Assembly (NCBI RefSeq): GCF_002099195.1
Contig: NZ_NBYX01000018.1
Span: forward strand, 1 to 64,000
DNA length: 64,000 nt
Direction of reading: 5' to 3'
Source: Burkholderia puraquae
GTDB taxonomy: Bacteria > Pseudomonadota > Gammaproteobacteria > Burkholderiales > Burkholderiaceae
The notes under the pieces were generated by a model, which did not search any database, was not told where the DNA came from, and was given only the letters and a program-made list of their open reading frames with translations. The position numbers and the translations under genes are program-made. Of the stretch, positions 55,537 through 64,000 are shown piece after piece (positions within the stretch are counted from its first letter, which is position 1; every line of letters begins with the position of its first letter).

Positions 55537-56391
55537 TTACGCGGCGCTGGCTGCCTGCGCGCAGGCCGGGCACGACTGGCCGGGCACGTAGCTCGGCGAT
55601 TGTTGCGCTTCCGGCGTGACGACCGCGCGGCACGCGAAGCACGTGACGTTCCCGGTGGGCTGGAGTTGCGGGTTCAGCGCGGTGCGGTAGTCGAACACGA
55701 AGCAGTCGCCGTGATAGTGCGCGCCGCCGACTTCCTCGAAGTACTTCAGGATCCCGCCTTCGAGCTGGTACACGTTCTCGATGCCGATTTCCTTCATGTG
55801 GATCGCCGCTTTCTCGCAGCGGATGCCGCCCGTGCAGAACGACACGACCGTCTTGCCTTCGAGGTCGGCGCGATTCGCGTCGATCACTTCCGGGAATTCG
55901 CTGAACTTGTCGATCCGGTAGTCGAGCGCGTCGTCGAACGTGCCGACGTCGACTTCGAATGCGTTGCGCGTGTCGAGCATCACGACCGGGCGGCCCGTGT
56001 CGTCGTGGCCGCGGTCGAGCCACGTCTTCAGCGTGCGGGCGTCGACGAACGGCGCGCGGCCGAGTTCCGGCTTGATCGCCGGCTTCTTCATCGTGATGAT
56101 CTCGCGCTTCAGGCGCACGAGCATGCGGCGGAACGGCTGCGAGTCGGACAGGCTTTCCTTGAACTGCAGCGTTGCGAACTTGCCTTCGAACAGCGGATCG
56201 TGGCGGAGGTACGCGATGAACGCGTCGGTGGCTTCGCGCGTGCCGGCGACGAACAGGTTGATGCCTTCCGGCGCGAGCAGGATCGTGCCGCGCAGGCCGA
56301 GTTCGTTGCAGCGGGCGGTGACGAGCGGGCGCCATTGCTCGTTCGCGTCGAGCGACACGAAGTGGTAGGCGGCGAGGTTGACGATGGTCAT
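55537..56391 (-). CDS. trhO: tRNA uridine-34 hydroxylase (TrhO/YceA, rhodanese domain)
   Basis: 284 residues. An N-terminal ferredoxin-like domain ([40 protein letters not shown]) is followed by a rhodanese domain with active-site loop [13 protein letters not shown] near residue 180. A C-terminal four-Cys element ([21 protein letters not shown]) completes the family layout. TrhO makes 5-hydroxyuridine at wobble position 34 using oxygen, a precursor of cmo5U/mo5U. I start at ATG 56391 ([11 protein letters not shown]); the frame is open 50 codons upstream. It is divergent from dnaE (216 bp) and cotranscribed with gluQ. Confidence 0.95.
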   Translation of the reverse strand: MTIVNLAAYHFVSLDANEQWRPLVTARCNELGLRGTILLAPEGINLFVAGTREATDAFIAYLRHDPLFEGKFATLQFKESLSDSQPFRRMLVRLKREIITMKKPAIKPELGRAPFVDARTLKTWLDRGHDDTGRPVVMLDTRNAFEVDVGTFDDALDYRIDKFSEFPEVIDANRADLEGKTVVSFCTGGIRCEKAAIHMKEIGIENVYQLEGGILKYFEEVGGAHYHGDCFVFDYRTALNPQLQPTGNVTCFACRAVVTPEAQQSPSYVPGQSCPACAQAASAA

Positions 56392-56594
56392 GATGGTCCG
56401 ACGGGAAAACGGCCGCACGGCGGCCCGCAAAAAAGGGTGCGAAGCCGGGGCGTGGATTCGAAAAACCGTATTATCCCGCAAACCGCGCTCAGGCCGGCAT
56501 CCTGCCGTTTGGCCAGTCGCGCGACGTGCGGTCGCGCACATCGGCCGAACGGCCGGCGCGGGGATTTTTTGGGCAGCCTGCGCGGCGGGGCGGC

Positions 56595-56600
56595 TACAAT
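56595..56600 (+). promoter_or_regulatory. -10 box close to the dnaE start
   Basis: CGGCTACAATAGCGCCC runs straight into the dnaE ATG at 56608. A transcript starting 6-8 bases after TACAAT would begin at or next to the ATG. TTGGGC at 56569 is 20 bp upstream of the box, a long spacing. Confidence 0.45.
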
Positions 56601-56607
56601 AGCGCCC

Positions 56608-59600
56608 ATGTCAGATCCCCGCTTCGTCCATCTTCGCGTTCACTCCGAATTCTCGATTGCCGACGGCATCGTGCGTATTGACGACATCGTCAAGGCGGCG
56701 GCCGCAGACGGTCAGGGTGCGCTCGCGCTCACCGATCTCGGCAACGCATTCGGCCTCGTCCGTTTCTACCAGGAAGCCCGCGGCAAGGGCATCAAGCCGA
56801 TCGCCGGCTGCGACGTCTGGATTGCCAATCCCGACGATCGCGACAAGCCGTCGCGGCTGCTGCTGCTCGTCAAGGACAAGGTCGGCTACCTGAATCTCTG
56901 CGAGCTGCTGTCGAAGGCGTGGCTCACGAACCAGTACCGCGGCCGTGCGGAACTCGACGCGAGCTGGCTCGACGGCGAGCTCGCGCAGGGGCTGCTCGCG
57001 CTGTCGGGCGCGCAACAGGGCGATATCGGGCTCGCGCTTGCCGCGGGCAATGAAGAAGCCGCGCGCCGTCACGCCGAGCGCTGGGCGAAGGTGTTCCCGG
57101 GCGGCTTCTACATCGAGCTGCAGCGTTACGGCCAGCCGGGCGCCGAGGCGTACATCCAGCAGGCCGCGACGCTCGCCGCGTCGCTGAAGCTGCCGGTCGT
57201 CGCGACACACCCGACGCAGTTCATGACCGACGACGATTTCACCGCGCACGAGGCGCGCGTGTGCATCTCGGAAGGCGACATCCTCGCGAACCCGCGGCGC
57301 CAGAAGCGTTTCACGACCGACCAGTATTTCCGCACGCAGGACGACATGGCCGCGCTGTTCGCCGACCTGCCGTCGGCGATCGCGAACACGGTCGAGATCG
57401 CGAAGCGCTGCAACCTGAAGCTCGAGCTCGGCAAGCCGAAGCTGCCGCTGTTCCCGACGCCGGACGGCATGTCGCTCGACGACTACCTGGTCCAGTTGTC
57501 GAAGGAAGGGCTCGAGACCCGTCTCGTGCAGCTGTATCCGGTCGAAGCCGAACGCGACGCGCAGCGCGACACGTACTACAAGCGCCTCGAATTCGAGTGC
57601 GGGACCATCACGAAGATGGGCTTCCCCGGTTACTTCCTGATCGTCGCGGACTTCATCAACTGGGCGAAGAACAACGGCGTGCCGGTCGGCCCGGGCCGCG
57701 GCTCGGGTGCCGGTTCGCTGGTCGCGTACGCGCTCGGCATTACCGATCTCGATCCGCTGCGCTACAACCTGCTGTTCGAGCGCTTCCTGAACCCGGAACG
57801 CGTGTCGATGCCCGACTTCGACATCGACTTCTGCCAGCACGGCCGCGATCGCGTGATCCAGTACGTGAAGGAAAAATACGGCGCGGACGCCGTGTCGCAG
57901 ATCGCCACCTTCGGCACGATGGCCGCGAAGGCGGCCGTGCGCGACATCGGCCGCGTGCTCGACCTCGGCTACATGTTCACCGATGGCATCGCGAAGCTGA
58001 TCCCGTTCAAGCCGGGCAAGCACGTGACGATCGCCGACGCGATGAAGGAGGAGCCGCAGCTTCAGGAGCGCTACGACCACGAGGACGAAGTCCACCAGCT
58101 GCTCGATCTCGCGCAGCGCGTCGAGGGCCTCACGCGTAACGTCGGGATGCACGCGGGCGGCGTGCTGATCGCGCCCGGCAAGCTGACCGATTTCTGCCCG
58201 CTGTACACGCAGGGCGACGAAGGCGGCGTGGTCAGCCAGTACGACAAGGACGACGTCGAAGCCGTCGGCCTCGTGAAGTTCGACTTTCTGGGTCTGACGA
58301 CGCTGACGATCCTCGACTGGGCCGAGCGCTATATCCGCCGGCTCGATCCGTCGAAGGCCGACTGGTCGCTCGCGCAGGTGCCGCTCGACGATCCAGCCTC
58401 GTTCCAGATCCTGAAGAAGGCCAACACGGTCGCGGTGTTCCAGCTGGAAAGCCGCGGGATGCAGGGCATGCTGAAGGATGCGCAGCCCGACCGCTTCGAG
58501 GACATCATCGCGCTCGTGTCGTTGTACCGTCCGGGCCCGATGGACCTGATCCCGAGCTTCTGCGCACGGAAGCACGGCCGCGAGAAGGTCGACTATCCGG
58601 ATCCGCGCGTCGAACCCGTCCTGAAAGAGACCTACGGCATCATGGTCTATCAGGAGCAGGTGATGCAGATGGCGCAGATCATCGGCGGCTACTCGCTCGG
58701 CGGCGCGGACTTGCTGCGTCGTGCGATGGGCAAGAAGAAGCCCGAGGAGATGGCCAAGCACCGCGAGATCTTTGCCGAAGGTGCGGCGAAGAACGGCCTC
58801 ACGCGCGAGAAGTCCGACGAGATCTTCGACTTGATGGAGAAGTTCGCGGGCTACGGCTTCAACAAGTCGCACGCGGCCGCGTATGCACTGCTCGCGTATT
58901 ACACCGCCTGGCTGAAGGCGCACCATCCGGCCGAATTCATGGCGGCCAACATGACGCTCGCGATGGACGACACCGACAAGGTGAAGATCCTGTTCGACGA
59001 CTGCGTCGTGAACAACCTCGCCGTGCTGCCGCCCGACATCAACCAGTCGCATTACCGGTTCGAGCCGGTCGCCGAAGCCGACGGCAAGCGCTCGCGCACG
59101 ATCCGCTACGGCCTCGGCGCGGTGAAGGGCAGCGGCCAGAACGCGATCGAGGAAATCCTGCGCGCCCGCGAGGAAAAGGCGTTCACCGACCTGTTCGACT
59201 TCTGCGAGCGGATCGACCGGCGCGTCGTCAACCGCCGCACGGTCGAGGCGCTGATCCGCGCCGGCGCGTTCGATTCGCTGAATACGAACCGTGCGCAGCT
59301 GATCGCGTCGGTGCCGCTGGCGATGGAAGCGGCCGACCAGGCCGAGGCGAACGCGATGCAGGCCGGCCTGTTCGACATGGGCGCCGAGTCGCCGCACGCG
59401 CATGCGCTCGTCGACGAGCCCGCGTGGGACGACAAGCGCCGCCTGCAGGAGGAAAAGGGCGCGCTCGGCTTCTATCTGTCCGGCCATCTGTTCGACGCCT
59501 ATCGCGACGAAGTCCGCCGCTTCGTGCGGCAGAAGGTCGGCGACCTGAAGGAAGGGCGCGACAAGCTCGTGGCCGGCATCATCGCGTCGATGCGCACGCA

Positions 59601-60141
59601 GATGACCCAGCGCGGCAAGATGCTGATCGTGCTGCTCGACGATGGGTCGGGCCAGTGCGAGATCACGATCTTCAACGAGCAGTTCGAGGCGAACAAGGCG
59701 CTGTTCAAGGAAGACGAGCTGCTAATCGTGCAGGGGCAGGCGCGCAACGATGCGTTCACGGGCGGTATCCGCTTCACGGCCGATACCGTGATGGATCTCG
59801 AACGCGCGCGCAGCCGCTACGCGCAGGCCGTGCGGCTGACGATGAACGGCAACGCCGACGCGGCCGCACTGCGCCGCGTGCTCGAATCGCACGTGTCGAA
59901 GGACGATCCGGCGGCGGCGAACGTAGTCGAAGCGCCTGCGCCGCGCGGCGGCGGGCGCGATGGCGGTCGCCGCCCGCAGGCGCCGCTGCCGAACGGGCTC
60001 GCGGTCCAGGTCCACTACAGCAACGCGCGGGCACAGGGTGAAATGCGCCTCGGCGACGCGTGGCGGGTGAAGCCGAGCGACGTGCTGCTCGCGGAGCTTC
60101 GTGCGGCGTTCGACGGCAGCGTCGTCGAAATCACGTACTGA
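56608..60141 (+). CDS. dnaE: DNA polymerase III alpha subunit
   Basis: The 1177-residue replicative polymerase (E. coli 1160). The N-terminal PHP domain begins [20 protein letters not shown]. The palm has [20 protein letters not shown] and the catalytic aspartates in [17 protein letters not shown], with a third in the [10 protein letters not shown] region. FATYGF-type fingers include [20 protein letters not shown]. Beta-binding and OB-fold regions ([20 protein letters not shown]) close the protein. ATG 56608 ([15 protein letters not shown]) is certain from the PHP start; the open frame upstream covers trhO on the other strand. A terminator follows at 60175. Confidence 0.98.
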   Translation: MSDPRFVHLRVHSEFSIADGIVRIDDIVKAAAADGQGALALTDLGNAFGLVRFYQEARGKGIKPIAGCDVWIANPDDRDKPSRLLLLVKDKVGYLNLCELLSKAWLTNQYRGRAELDASWLDGELAQGLLALSGAQQGDIGLALAAGNEEAARRHAERWAKVFPGGFYIELQRYGQPGAEAYIQQAATLAASLKLPVVATHPTQFMTDDDFTAHEARVCISEGDILANPRRQKRFTTDQYFRTQDDMAALFADLPSAIANTVEIAKRCNLKLELGKPKLPLFPTPDGMSLDDYLVQLSKEGLETRLVQLYPVEAERDAQRDTYYKRLEFECGTITKMGFPGYFLIVADFINWAKNNGVPVGPGRGSGAGSLVAYALGITDLDPLRYNLLFERFLNPERVSMPDFDIDFCQHGRDRVIQYVKEKYGADAVSQIATFGTMAAKAAVRDIGRVLDLGYMFTDGIAKLIPFKPGKHVTIADAMKEEPQLQERYDHEDEVHQLLDLAQRVEGLTRNVGMHAGGVLIAPGKLTDFCPLYTQGDEGGVVSQYDKDDVEAVGLVKFDFLGLTTLTILDWAERYIRRLDPSKADWSLAQVPLDDPASFQILKKANTVAVFQLESRGMQGMLKDAQPDRFEDIIALVSLYRPGPMDLIPSFCARKHGREKVDYPDPRVEPVLKETYGIMVYQEQVMQMAQIIGGYSLGGADLLRRAMGKKKPEEMAKHREIFAEGAAKNGLTREKSDEIFDLMEKFAGYGFNKSHAAAYALLAYYTAWLKAHHPAEFMAANMTLAMDDTDKVKILFDDCVVNNLAVLPPDINQSHYRFEPVAEADGKRSRTIRYGLGAVKGSGQNAIEEILRAREEKAFTDLFDFCERIDRRVVNRRTVEALIRAGAFDSLNTNRAQLIASVPLAMEAADQAEANAMQAGLFDMGAESPHAHALVDEPAWDDKRRLQEEKGALGFYLSGHLFDAYRDEVRRFVRQKVGDLKEGRDKLVAGIIASMRTQMTQRGKMLIVLLDDGSGQCEITIFNEQFEANKALFKEDELLIVQGQARNDAFTGGIRFTADTVMDLERARSRYAQAVRLTMNGNADAAALRRVLESHVSKDDPAAANVVEAPAPRGGGRDGGRRPQAPLPNGLAVQVHYSNARAQGEMRLGDAWRVKPSDVLLAELRAAFDGSVVEITY

Positions 60142-60174
60142 CCGCGCGTCCGCCGAACGGCTGTCGCGCCATGC

Positions 60175-60218
60175 GGCCCGTCGCATCGCCGTCGTGCGGT
60201 GCGGCGGGCCGTTTTTCC
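60175..60218 (+). terminator. Terminator of dnaE
   Basis: GGCCCGTCGCATCGC, a 6-base loop, GCGGTGCGGCGGGCC, then GTTTTT. The 15-bp stem is complete if two G-T pairs are allowed. It lies 33 bp after the dnaE stop. Confidence 0.85.
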
Positions 60219-60237
60219 ATGTTCGCGCAAGCGGGTC

Positions 60238-60266
60238 TTGGGCTGGCCATCCGGACGCTATACAAT
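60238..60266 (+). promoter_or_regulatory. Predicted sigma-70 promoter of the first heptosyltransferase-like gene
   Basis: TTGGGC (60238-60243), 17 bp, TACAAT (60261-60266, within CTATACAAT). It is in the 309-bp gap after dnaE, giving a leader of about 180 nt. The rest of the gap holds the dnaE terminator and nothing else recognised. Confidence 0.6.
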
Positions 60267-60450
60267 CCGGCGCTAGCCTCACGAACGCGGTGTCGACCGC
60301 CGCTCGTCAGGCGAGTGGCGCCGGTGTCGCGCGCATAAACGGGGGCGGATCCGGGTGGCGAGCGGCACAGGCGACAGGCGACAAGGCCGTCCTGGAACCG
60401 GATGCCGTGAAATGGGCCCGTCGCGACGACAAAAATCTGATAGTCACCAC

Positions 60451-61542
60451 ATGACCATGGCCAATGGGAACCCGACGCAGCGGATCCTCGTGATCCGGAT
60501 TGATTTTCTGGGCGACATGCTGTGCACGACGGCGTTTCTCGGCGCGCTGAAGGAGCGCTGGCCCGGCGCGGAGCTGCATGTGGTTGCGAACCGCTACAAC
60601 GCGGCCGCGCTGGCCGGAAACCCGGACGTGGACACGATCCACACCTACGTCTATAGCCGCCAATGCGAACGCAACGACCGTCCCGGGCGGATGCGCGCGT
60701 TCTTCGACCGGCTGCGGCTCGTGCGCCGCCTGCGTCGCCTGCGGTTCGACCTCGTGGTCGTGCCGAACGGCGGCATGCATCGCAGCAGCATGCAGTTCGC
60801 GCGTCAGATCGGCGCGAAGGATTGCCGCTGGCACGATGCCGAGACCGAATTCGACGATCGCAAGCCCGAGCATGTCGCACAGCGGCCGATGTGTCACGAG
60901 GCGCTGTCGGGCTTCCGGCTCGTACCCGAACTCGGCGGCGTCGATCTCGACCGCCTCAAGTTGTCGGTTCATCCCGACCGCGCGCTGCAGGACGCGTGGT
61001 ATCGGCTGCTCGGCGCGCGCACGAAGCCGCGCGTCGGGCTGTTCGTGACGAACAAGGCGGCCGAGCGCCGCTGGCCCGTGGACCGCTGGCGTGACCTCGC
61101 GGAGCGGCTTGCGCCGTGCGCCGATTTGATCGTGTTCCGCGACCCGGCCGTCGGCCATGCTCCTGAGGACGATGCTTGGCGCGACGTGAGTGCGCGCCAT
61201 GTCGCGCCGTCGTCGGTTGCCGAGCTGGTGGCTGCCGCGAGCCTGCTCGATGCGATCGTCTCGGCCGACAGCGCCCCCGTGCATCTCGGGTCGGCGCTCG
61301 GTGTGCCCGTCGCCGCGCTGTTCGAGGACCGTCCCGAGAAATACCTGCGCTGGCATCCGCTTGGCGTGCCGCACGTGATCCTGCGCGCCGGCGCGACCGT
61401 CGACGCGATCGGCGTCGACGCGGTCGAGCGCGCGGTGCTTCACCTGCTGCCGCAGGGCATCCATCTCGACGAAACGTTGGACGATGCAGCGCACGCGCGA
61501 CCGGCTGCTGCGACGCCGGGGATCATGACGGTCGCTTCGTAG
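60451..61542 (+). CDS. Glycosyltransferase family 9 (heptosyltransferase-like)
   Basis: 363 residues of the GT9/GT-B type. The N-terminal half starts QRILVIRIDFLGDMLCTTAF with LHVVANRYNAAALAGNPDVD. The C-terminal donor half has RVGLFVTNKAAERRWPVDRW and LDAIVSADSAPVHLGSALGV with PVAALFEDRPEKYLRWHPLG. GT9 enzymes add heptoses to the lipid A inner core at the cytoplasmic face of the inner membrane. Position before another GT9 gene and an O-antigen-ligase-type gene supports LPS work. The acceptor is not known, so no Waa letter is given. I start at ATG 60451; 60457 and 60355 are alternatives, all with weak ribosome binding sites. Confidence 0.87.
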   Translation: MTMANGNPTQRILVIRIDFLGDMLCTTAFLGALKERWPGAELHVVANRYNAAALAGNPDVDTIHTYVYSRQCERNDRPGRMRAFFDRLRLVRRLRRLRFDLVVVPNGGMHRSSMQFARQIGAKDCRWHDAETEFDDRKPEHVAQRPMCHEALSGFRLVPELGGVDLDRLKLSVHPDRALQDAWYRLLGARTKPRVGLFVTNKAAERRWPVDRWRDLAERLAPCADLIVFRDPAVGHAPEDDAWRDVSARHVAPSSVAELVAAASLLDAIVSADSAPVHLGSALGVPVAALFEDRPEKYLRWHPLGVPHVILRAGATVDAIGVDAVERAVLHLLPQGIHLDETLDDAAHARPAAATPGIMTVAS

Positions 61543-61727
61543 CGCTACAGGCGTCGCAAGCACCGCGTACGGCACCGGCCGCCGGCGCGCGGTGCGCCTG
61601 CCGCACCGCACTCCGCGAACGGGGCCGTATCGGGGTAGCCGCACGGCCGATTCGCCATGCCGCGCCGGCTGCTGCAAAATCCTGTACATTGCCAGCCTTG
61701 TTCAGCCAGCCAGACACACCCATCGCC

Positions 61728-62906
61728 GTGGCCCTGTTTTCTTCCGCCCGCCCGCCCAGAACCATCCTTGTTGCCGCGCCGCGCCGTATCGGCGACGTGC
61801 TGCTGACGACGCCGCTCGTCCGTTCGCTGAAAGCCCGCTGGCCGGAAGCGCAGATCGACATGCTGGTGTTTCGCGGCACCGAAGGCGTGCTCGAGCACAA
61901 TCCGGACGTGCGGCGCGTGATCGTCGTCGCGCAGCGCGCGGGATTCCGCGAGCGGTTGCGCGACGCGCTGTCGATGTGGCGCCGCTACGATCTCGCGTGC
62001 GCGGCGCTGAGCTCCGACCGGCCGCGCTTCTACAGCTGGTTCGCGGGCCGCAAGCGGGTGGGCCTCGTCGATCCGAACCGCGTGACGTGGCTCACGCGGA
62101 TGATGCTGAACGGGATCGCGATCAATCACCACGAATCCGCGCATACGGTCGTCAGCACGCTCGCGCTCGCCCCCGTGATCGGCATCGAGCCGGTGTCTGA
62201 GGTCGTCGCACCGGGTATCGGCGACGACCCGGCGCGGCGCGCGCGCTTCGACGCGTGGCTTGCCGAGTCGCCGGCGATTCGCGACGGCAAGCCGCTGGTC
62301 GTCCTGCATCCGTATCCGATGTTCCGTTACAAGCAATGGCGGCTCGACGGCTGGGTCGAGATGATCGGCTGGCTGCGCGAGCACGGCTTCGCGGTCGCGC
62401 TGTCGGGCGGCCCGGCCGACAGCGAGCGCGAATATGCGGAGCAGGTCGCGGCCGAAGCGGGCGGCGACGTGCTGAACCTGGTCGGCCGCCTGACGTTCGG
62501 CGAAAGCGCCGAACTGGTGCGGCGTGCACGGCTCTTCATCGGGCCCGACACCGGTGCGACGCACGTCGCGGCCGCGACGGGCACCGACACGATCGCGCTG
62601 TTCGGCCCGTCGGACCCCGTGCGCTGGGGGCCGTGGCCGCAGCACTGGCCCGCGACCGAGAATCCGTGGCCGCTGCGCGGCTCGGGGCGGCACGGGAACG
62701 TGTGGCTGCTGCAGGGGGAGGGCGATTGCGTGCCGTGCCGGCACGAGGGCTGCGAGCGCAAGGTCGACAGCCGCAGCGATTGCCTCGCCCATCTCGGTGC
62801 GCAGCGCGTGAAAGCCGCGGCGGCCGAGATGCTCGGGCTGAATCCGCCGGGCCCGGCCGACGCCGTCGTCGATACGTCGCGACTGCATCGCACCGGATCC
62901 GACTGA
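61728..62906 (+). CDS. Glycosyltransferase family 9 (heptosyltransferase, RfaF/RfaQ-like)
   Basis: 392 residues, GT9. The N-terminal half: PRTILVAAPRRIGDVLLTTP and VRSLKARWPEAQIDMLVFRG. The donor half: KPLVVLHPYPMFRYKQWRLD, GFAVALSGGPADSEREYAEQ, and the hallmark LFIGPDTGATHVAAATGTDT, ALFGPSDPVRWGPW. A C-terminal Cys cluster (GDCVPCRHEGCERKVDSRSD) is unusual and could hold a metal. No ATG fits the start; GTG 61728 (VALFSSARPPRTILVA) is chosen, with TTG 61698 as an alternative. It lies 185 bp after the previous GT9 gene and probably acts on LPS core or a related glycan. Confidence 0.87.
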   Translation: MALFSSARPPRTILVAAPRRIGDVLLTTPLVRSLKARWPEAQIDMLVFRGTEGVLEHNPDVRRVIVVAQRAGFRERLRDALSMWRRYDLACAALSSDRPRFYSWFAGRKRVGLVDPNRVTWLTRMMLNGIAINHHESAHTVVSTLALAPVIGIEPVSEVVAPGIGDDPARRARFDAWLAESPAIRDGKPLVVLHPYPMFRYKQWRLDGWVEMIGWLREHGFAVALSGGPADSEREYAEQVAAEAGGDVLNLVGRLTFGESAELVRRARLFIGPDTGATHVAAATGTDTIALFGPSDPVRWGPWPQHWPATENPWPLRGSGRHGNVWLLQGEGDCVPCRHEGCERKVDSRSDCLAHLGAQRVKAAAAEMLGLNPPGPADAVVDTSRLHRTGSD

Positions 62907-63042
62907 CGCGCGGGAAGCGCACGTTTCCTGCTGGTTGCAGGCGGCTTGTTTCGCGACGAGCCGCGCAGCCCGTTTCCTTTGAGGGTAGTGAACTTCCGCT
63001 GCGGCCGAAGCCGGCCGACAGCGGAGCGTATGTCGTTGCGCG

Positions 63043-64000
63043 TTACGCGCTGCGCCGGATCGCCGACGTCTCGCGCGGCAGCGCTTCGCCGCGCTCGCCG
63101 CAGCCGAGCAGGATGCCGGCGAGCAGCACGATGAGGTGCCCTTCGGCGAAATCGAGCAGCAGCGAATTCGCGAGACTGCCGACCGTGAAGATCGCGAGCC
63201 AGCCGAGCAGCAGATGCCGCGAGCGCGGATCGAGCGTGCGGCTGCCGCGCGCGATCTGCGCGATCAGGTTGACGAACAGCACCAGGCCGAGCGTGCCGAG
63301 CTGCACGGCCATCAGCAGGTATTCGTTGTGGGGGTTCGACGTGAGCTGGCCTTCGGCCGCTGTCTTGCCGGCCGCGAGCTTCTCGAACTGGACTTCGAGA
63401 CCGCCCGCGCCGTAGCCGATCACGGGACGCTGACGATACAGATCGAGGCCCTTCTTGTACCACTCGAGCCGTAACCCGGACGACGTGATCGCGTCGCTCT
63501 GATGGTACTGCTGCACTTCCGACGCGACCTCCACGAGCCGGCCGTTGCGCATCGTGCCGACCGCAACCACGAGTGCCACGCCGGCCAGCGCCAGCACGCA
63601 GGCGGCGAGCCACGCGCACAGCGCCGATTGCTTGTGCAGCAGGAGCACGAACCGTACGGCGACAACGAGGATCAGCAGCAGCGCAATGACCTGCCCCGTG
63701 CGTCCTTGCAGCATCACGAACACGTTGACGAGCGACCAGACTGCCACGCCGGCATAGGCCACACGCGGCAGCGCCCTGCGGGCCGACAGCGCGAGATCGG
63801 CCGCCTGATAGAACAGCAGCGCGCCGAACATGCCGGCCGCGATGTGGTTCTTGAACACCCAGGCGCGGGACGTTGGCAGCCCGGTCGCGTGCGCGGGCCC
63901 GATCGCGGTCAGGCCGAGATAGTTGGTCGTCGACAGAACCAGGATCACGCACAGCGTGACGAACCAGCAGCGTTGCACGATCGGCGCCCAGTTCGACTGA
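63043..64000 (-). CDS. O-antigen ligase/polymerase-family membrane protein (5' part outside the window)
   Basis: About 319 codons are visible and the frame is open to the window edge, so the N terminus is missing. The visible part has several hydrophobic helices (FVTLCVILVLSTTNYLGLTA; GQVIALLLILVVAVRFVLLL). A periplasmic loop carries GLDLYRQRPVIGYGAGGLEV and the family motif SNPHNEYLLMAVQLGTLGLV, followed by closing helices. This is the Wzy_C/WaaL pattern: transfer of O-antigen to lipid A core, or glycan polymerisation. It is convergent with the GT9 gene (136-bp gap), which supports an LPS locus continuing to the right. Confidence 0.85.
   Translation of the reverse strand, partial: QSNWAPIVQRCWFVTLCVILVLSTTNYLGLTAIGPAHATGLPTSRAWVFKNHIAAGMFGALLFYQAADLALSARRALPRVAYAGVAVWSLVNVFVMLQGRTGQVIALLLILVVAVRFVLLLHKQSALCAWLAACVLALAGVALVVAVGTMRNGRLVEVASEVQQYHQSDAITSSGLRLEWYKKGLDLYRQRPVIGYGAGGLEVQFEKLAAGKTAAEGQLTSNPHNEYLLMAVQLGTLGLVLFVNLIAQIARGSRTLDPRSRHLLLGWLAIFTVGSLANSLLLDFAEGHLIVLLAGILLGCGERGEALPRETSAIRRSA

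Noticed and set aside
55600-56607. Upstream extension of the dnaE frame
   Set aside because: It is antisense to trhO; the PHP domain of DnaE starts at ATG 56608.

Overview
The window is GC-rich, densely coded chromosomal DNA from a betaproteobacterium. It is almost certainly Burkholderia, probably the cepacia complex. The inference rests on codon use and on recognisable proteins: ParE/ParC, a GTG-started UbiC overlapping htpG, the betaproteobacterial rsxB-nth pair, an intracellular PHB depolymerase with Cys183, and a very large FtsK. Most of it is ordinary core genome. The accessory pieces are the left edge (1-1220) and a pocket at about 24540-26460.

Layout. 1-1294: the end of an IS3-family element cuts a P4-type integrase gene that sits beside tRNA-Arg(CCT), so this is the edge of a genomic island extending left. 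1454-9121: rubredoxin, a DUF4399 protein, the ABC-F ATPase Uup, and the topoisomerase IV operon parE-parC, with a palindromic pair of DnaA-box sequences ahead of parE. 9372-15119: a small CopD-like protein, a LysR regulator divergent from a PACE exporter, a ChrA-type transporter and a membrane GGDEF-EAL protein. 15340-21415: a leftward run of VOC protein, EamA exporter, PLP aminotransferase, RidA and PhzF, divergent from a MocR regulator. This looks like one amino-compound module. 21434-24536: htpG behind a sigma-32-type promoter, with overlapping ubiC and a DNA glycosylase gene.

24540-26460 is the accessory pocket. It holds an orphan ParA-like ATPase, a 186-bp second copy of part of the glycosylase gene, a small membrane protein and an antitoxin-like protein. 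26461-35564: spermidine-synthase-like protein, DUF3311/sodium-solute symporter pair, PhnB-like VOC protein, transaldolase, BenE, a VWA/MoxR pair, and two c-type cytochromes. 35664-44889: DUF1841, EamA, nth with an orphan rsxB, TetR, PHB depolymerase (with an inverted repeat upstream), GH15 glucoamylase-like enzyme and a secreted lactonase-family protein. 44991-54427: FtsK with a low-complexity linker of roughly 900 residues, META lipoprotein, purT, a small lipoprotein, an MliC-like inhibitor and a RhlE-type helicase. 54621-64000: gluQ and trhO (both act at tRNA position 34), dnaE, two GT9 heptosyltransferase-like genes and an O-antigen-ligase-type membrane protein cut by the window edge, which together begin an LPS locus.

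No CRISPR array, rRNA or complete mobile element was seen. The most unusual items are the parE DnaA-box palindrome, the MocR-linked module, the ParA/duplication pocket, the phaZ inverted repeat, and the four-copy repeat at the integrase start. All were read by eye; no database search was possible.
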